Assembly: GCF_030253575.1 (NCBI RefSeq)
Contig: NC_080561.1
Location: 37,309,564 to 37,373,563 of the forward strand
Length of the DNA: 64,000 nt
Reading direction: 5' to 3'
Source: Rhododendron vialii
Lineage: Eukaryota; Streptophyta; Magnoliopsida; Ericales; Ericaceae
The translations under genes were made by a program, and so were the position numbers. The stretch's first letter is position 1; every line of letters starts with the position of its first letter. Under the pieces are notes generated by a model that was not told the origin of the DNA, did not search any database, and saw nothing but the letters and a program-made list of their open reading frames with translations. Below are positions 60,195 to 64,000 of the stretch, in pieces.

Positions 60195-60445
60195 AGGATT
60201 ATTTTTTTGTCTTTATATTTTTCCCGCATTCGTTAGTTTGGCATCAAATTTTTTTTTTGGATTATTGATTAGTCTTAGGGAGAGAAATCTAAAAAGTAAA
60301 AAAATATGTTCCAAACTAATCCGTGAGGACTAGTTTTGCATCAAGTGTGTTTTGGATTATTCTTTTCTTTGTTCCAAAGTTTTGCATCAAGTGTGCTTTG
60401 GATTATTCTTTTCTTTGAAAATTTAAATTTAGATTTCTCTCCTTG
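60195..60445. repeat. Decayed member of the AT-rich foldback family
   Basis: TGGATTATTGATTAGTCTTA and GTCTTTAT...TTAGTTTGGCATCAAATTTT match the arms of 38975-39374 and 62612-63090. A ~43-bp direct repeat (TTTTGCATCAAGTGTG...GGATTATTCTTTTCTTTG) lies at 60333-60417. Confidence 0.6.
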
Positions 60446-61285
60446 AAAAACAAAACATCCAATGAAGGTTGGATGAGAAAAAGAGCTTAAATTGTAGTAA
60501 TAGATTATAGCATCATAGAAGGAACATGAGTAACAGAAATGATTATGGAATTGTTTGTTTTTTCAAAAGCAAAAATTTTGTGAACGCAAACAATGACCAA
60601 AGATGGCCCTGCAGCAGTTCGATGTTACGAGTCCCACATGCATCTGAAGGCTGCAGAGCTATTTGTGATCGGTGTCTGTGTACGTGAGTGTTTATGAGAA
60701 TTTATTTATTTCAAATTTTGAGATTCTAGCTTTTTAAAATTAGTTTGGAGTGTTTGTCGAAAAATTTAGATAACCAATTCTCGGATTCTACAGATTCTGA
60801 AAAGCTGGAAAATGAATGAAATTTTCAAAATTTCAAAGCAGAGTTTGGGTAGCTTTTGAAATTCTGCAAATTTTCAAAAAAAAGAATAAAATTCTCATCA
60901 TCTTGTAACTACAACAAACAGGTTTCTCAACTTCTATCAAAATCTAAAATATAAAATCTATAGCAGAATCTGAAGCTAGAATATAAAATCAGAGCAAACA
61001 CATGCTACTGCTCTTTCCATAGTTTATTCTCCCTCCCTCCCTGCATCTCTTTAATACATACAAGTACCCAAAAAACATTGTGCAGAATATTATTAGAACG
61101 AGAACTATCCAAGAGGCATCAAAAAACACAGAATGCTTATGCTCTACATTCCTATCAAACCATATCCCAGAGTTGATTACTTTTTGCTCTTTTTTTTTTT
61201 CTTTTTTAGTGCAATACCAACTTGTAAATTAAAGATATTCGATGAAAGAGATGTTTATATTTGGATTCCAAACTTCGTATAAAGG
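60446..61285. other. Intergenic, no gene seen
   Basis: AT-rich noncoding DNA with no recognisable feature. Confidence 0.4.
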
Positions 61286-61289
61286 TGCT

Positions 61290-61432
61290 TTGATTCTAAC
61301 ATCAATCATAATTGAGCTCCCCGCAAGTAGACTGTGGGATTGAGCCCTTACGATAAGTTGAGGTATACTCAAGCTGGTCCAGACACCTGAGCATCAAAAA
61401 TAAAAAATAAAAAATAAAAAAAATTCTAAAAG
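61290..61432 (+). mobile_element. SINE 3' remnant (Au-like)
   Basis: CAAGTAGACTGTGGGATTGA, then AGTTGAGGTATACTCAAGCTGG and CCAGACACC, followed by an A-rich tail with (AAAAAT)n at about 61398-61432. This order resembles the 3' part of plant Au-type SINEs. No intact tRNA-like head was found. Confidence 0.4.
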
Positions 61433-61926
61433 TGAAGTGTTCGAGAGAAAATCATTTTCCTTTTCTGTTTCGAAGGACAATTTTCATGGCTCAAAATGAT
61501 TGTTATCGGTTAGTATGGGTGTGTTGTTGGACTTGAAGACTGGGGGAGTGATCAAGGGCGGACTAACATAGTGGCAAGGGGGTTCACTAACCCCACTCAA
61601 TGCAAAATTTCTTTAGGAAATAATATAGTTTTTGCTGTATTTTTTTAAGTTTGCCCCATAGAATACAATGCCCCAAAACCTCAACCAAATTACAAACTTT
61701 ACCCTCTTTCCATTCGTATCTTTTGCAGGCTCCAATCTTTCCATTTTCAATCACTTTTCCCTCTCTTTCAGGAAAAAGTTAATGGAGAACCCACACTTTG
61801 AAGTTTGAAGGAAGAATCTAAGGAAGCCTATGTAATTATTCCCACTTTCCATGCGTTTTTCTCTCTCACTCTGATCCGAAAAGGAAAGCAACATTTTAAA
61901 ATGGTAAAACCTAACAAAAATGATAG
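61433..61926. other. Intergenic, no gene seen
   Basis: Noncoding by inspection. Confidence 0.4.
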
Positions 61927-62210
61927 AGGTACAGAAATTTTGGGACCGAATCCGGACCGACGGCCGCCGGCGAGCCATCTCCGGCCACCGGACGGCCGAT
62001 CCGAGCCGTCCAAAAATTTATACATATACACATACGAAAAGGGGTGCTCCGATCAAGCACCCTACACACCTCGGATGACGTTGATTCCCGCGTGGGGCCC
62101 CTCGGTTTTTTTTTTTAGAATTTTTGGACGGCTCGGATCGGCCGTCCGGTGGCCGGAGATGGCTCGCCGGCGGCCGTCGGTCCGGATTCGGTCCCAAAAT
62201 TTCTGTACCT
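61927..62210. mobile_element. GC-rich foldback element with ~91-bp essentially perfect arms
   Basis: Left arm from 61927 (AGGTACAGAAATTTTGGGAC...) and right arm ending 62210 (...GTCCCAAAATTTCTGTACCT) are inverted repeats that I find no mismatch in over about 91 bp (through GGCCGTCC / GGACGGCC to AAAAATT). The centre carries GATCAAGCACCCTACACACC, shared with 59001-59377. No coding capacity. Near-perfect arms suggest recent activity. Confidence 0.85.
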
Positions 62211-62611
62211 GTAGTGTTACTCAAAACCTAAACCTCCTCTAGTTTCAAAACCCTAAATCTAGATTAATTTGGGCTAAATTGATTATTTTTTAAATAGTGA
62301 CTGTTTTTGTGAGTTTTCTTTTTCTTGTTGTAGATTGGGGAACTGTCTCAAACTTTGACCAAAGCAAAGTAACTCAAAAATTATTATAAGCTAGAAGTTA
62401 ACCCGTGGCCCTAAATCTAAATTAATTTGGGATAGAATTAATTATTTTGTAAATTGTGACTGTTTTTTGGGAACACTATTGACTGTTTGTGTGTCTTTTT
62501 TTCCCATAAGTTCTTGTATAGTTGTTGAGTTCTAACTTACCTCTGATATAAGACTGGATTTTTTTTTTTTGTAAATATGTTAGGCTTTTAAATTAAAAAT
62601 TAGGAAAAACT

Positions 62612-63090
62612 TAGGCTGCGTTCTTATAAACTTAACTTAAATGTGAAAATTGTCCTTATTTGATTTTTTTTTTTGCATTTGTTAATTTTGTGCCAAATTT
62701 TTGTGAGTTATTGATTCGTCTCGACGAGAGGAATCGGAAAAGTAATTTTTTTTTTTTACTTTCACCCAAGTATTTTGAGAAATAACCACTTTTAGGCCAA
62801 AAAGTGACTTTTTTGTTGTTAAAAAGTGGTTATTTCTCAAAATATTTGGGTAAGAGTAAATTTTTTTTACTTTTCCAATTCCTTTCGTCGAGAAAAATCA
62901 ATAACCCACAAAAGTTTGGCGCAAAACTAACAAATAAAGAAAATTCAAATAAAGACAAAACTTCCAGATTTAAGTTAGGTTTAAGTTTTTTTTTTTTTTT
63001 TTTTGCCACGGCGATATACATCAGCGGGGGTTAGTGGGGGTGTTAGAGTTAGCACGGGGAGACCAGAAGCTATCATAAGAACGCAGCCTT
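62612..63090. mobile_element. AT-rich foldback element with nested insertion
   Basis: Ends AGGCTGCGTTCTTAT (62613-62627) and ATAAGAACGCAGCC (63076-63089) are inverted. Long inner arms pair around a centre near 62800 (AATAACCACTTTT / AAAAGTGGTTATT). About 90 bp starting with a T17 run at 62985 interrupts the right side. Same family as 38975-39374. Confidence 0.65.
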
Positions 63091-63411
63091 CGATTCTATT
63101 GAAATTTGTTGACAATTTCTTATTTTTATTTCTATAGATATGAAGAGATATTATTACGAAAGAATCCCGTTCTATTGTTTTTGGTATCTTCCGGTTCATT
63201 GTGTACAAGTGTAAAATTATATGTGTTGTAGATGCTTGACAACCTGACCCCAGTGCCATAAAATCTTGGGTCCGCCACTGGGAGTGATATATGCGCGTGT
63301 AGAAGATGATGGGTGTACTATGTGTGGGCCCATTTTAAAATATATTTTTGATCCGGCTATGATGTCTCAGTCCAGTTTTGGGACATCATGCCCCATTTTC
63401 TTTAACTGTTG

Positions 63412-63580
63412 GAGTGGCAAGTATAGCCATATGTTGTGGTAAGTATGGCCATACATTATGGTAAATGTGAGTATAGGTTGTGGCCATACAGTGTGGTAAA
63501 TATGGCCATACATTGTGGTGACCGGTGAGTGTGATCACACCTTATGGTAAGTATAGCCATATATCGTGGTAAATGTGGCA
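63412..63580. repeat. Minisatellite of ~20-bp units
   Basis: About seven degenerate units of the form GTGGTAAGTATGGCCATACA. Noncoding. Confidence 0.75.
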
Positions 63581-64000
63581 TGGGTAAAACTTTCTTGTTT
63601 TTGTGAGTGGTTTTGATCTAATGACTGACATTTTTCTATTTTTCAACATAACAGTTCAGATTTATGGGAGCAGCCATGCCCCAATACCACTATGGGGCAT
63701 CACAGAAAAATTCAAATGAGGGTCGTTTCGTAGCTTTCGGCCCTGTTGTGGATTGTGGAAAACCAGCTAGTTTAGGACTCTTTTAGGAAGAGTCATGAAA
63801 ATCATGCTTAAAGCAACCTCAAGTCAAGCAAGCCCTAGTTTGGCTATCAGTCTTCTTATCCATCTCATAAGGGAAAAAAATTATCTATTTTGTAGTGGGC
63901 CGAAATATACGGCTCGGACCACCTCGAGGACTAGGCTGCAGACACACCTTCACGAGTCGGCCTGGGGCTAGGCCAGGATGCTCTGCGCCGACGTTCGGGA
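63581..64000. other. Right edge, no gene recognised
   Basis: Becomes more GC-rich after 63890. No open frame or RNA gene that I can support. Confidence 0.4.

Noticed and set aside
63412..63580. CRISPR-like array of short repeats
   Set aside because: Units are adjacent and degenerate with no spacers. It is a minisatellite in plant DNA.

Overview
This is plant nuclear DNA, almost certainly from a eudicot. The genes have introns, the noncoding DNA is AT-rich with many CT/GA microsatellites, and the window holds an intronless histone H4, a plant KNL2 with a CENPC-like motif, a plant FUSC-family membrane protein, a nuclear tRNA-His and several classes of plant transposable elements. I could not identify the species from sequence alone. 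There is no operon, CRISPR array or prokaryotic feature.

Layout. At 1-2160 (+) lie the last two exons of an ALY/REF (THO4) mRNA export adaptor. Histone H4 is at 3823-4134 (-). A 55-residue mitochondrial ATP synthase 6 kDa subunit gene runs from 6273 (+), with a probable 3' UTR exon near 8627. The kinetochore gene KNL2 occupies 11772-17132 (-) in nine exons that I could join in frame (465 codons). tRNA-His(GTG) is at 19495-19566 (+). From 20.1 to 24.5 kb there are only repeats, a LINE remnant and poly-G tracts. A three-exon FUSC/aromatic-acid-exporter-like gene lies at 24910-31385 (-) and encodes 807 residues. From 31.5 to 39.7 kb there is intergenic repeat-rich DNA: a diverged segmental duplication, foldback elements and a LINE 3' end with a clear target-site duplication.

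The most structured part is 39754-58243. A short GRF-type zinc-finger gene, now a pseudogene, was split by a Ty1/copia element (39814-57385). That element was in turn invaded by an almost identical-LTR, apparently intact Ty3/gypsy chromovirus-type element (41846-50646). Its 3' LTR was separately invaded by a solo LTR of a related gypsy family in the opposite orientation (54579-57276). A TRIM element (57529-57804) sits in the intron of the same pseudogene. Target-site duplications support every level except the outer copia, where they match at 4 of 5 bases. By eye the copia LTRs differ at roughly 2 percent and the gypsy LTRs at a few tenths of a percent, so the gypsy insertion is the youngest event. 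From 58.7 to 63.1 kb there are GC-rich and AT-rich foldback elements, some nested, and the left flank (38.98-39.64 kb) and right flank (59.96-60.45 kb) of the nest carry related repeats in inverted orientation.

The genes do not form one pathway. They are unrelated housekeeping genes (mRNA export, chromatin, mitochondrial ATP synthesis, centromere assembly, membrane transport) separated by repeat islands. Exon boundaries were inferred from GT-AG sites and reading-frame continuity, not from transcripts.
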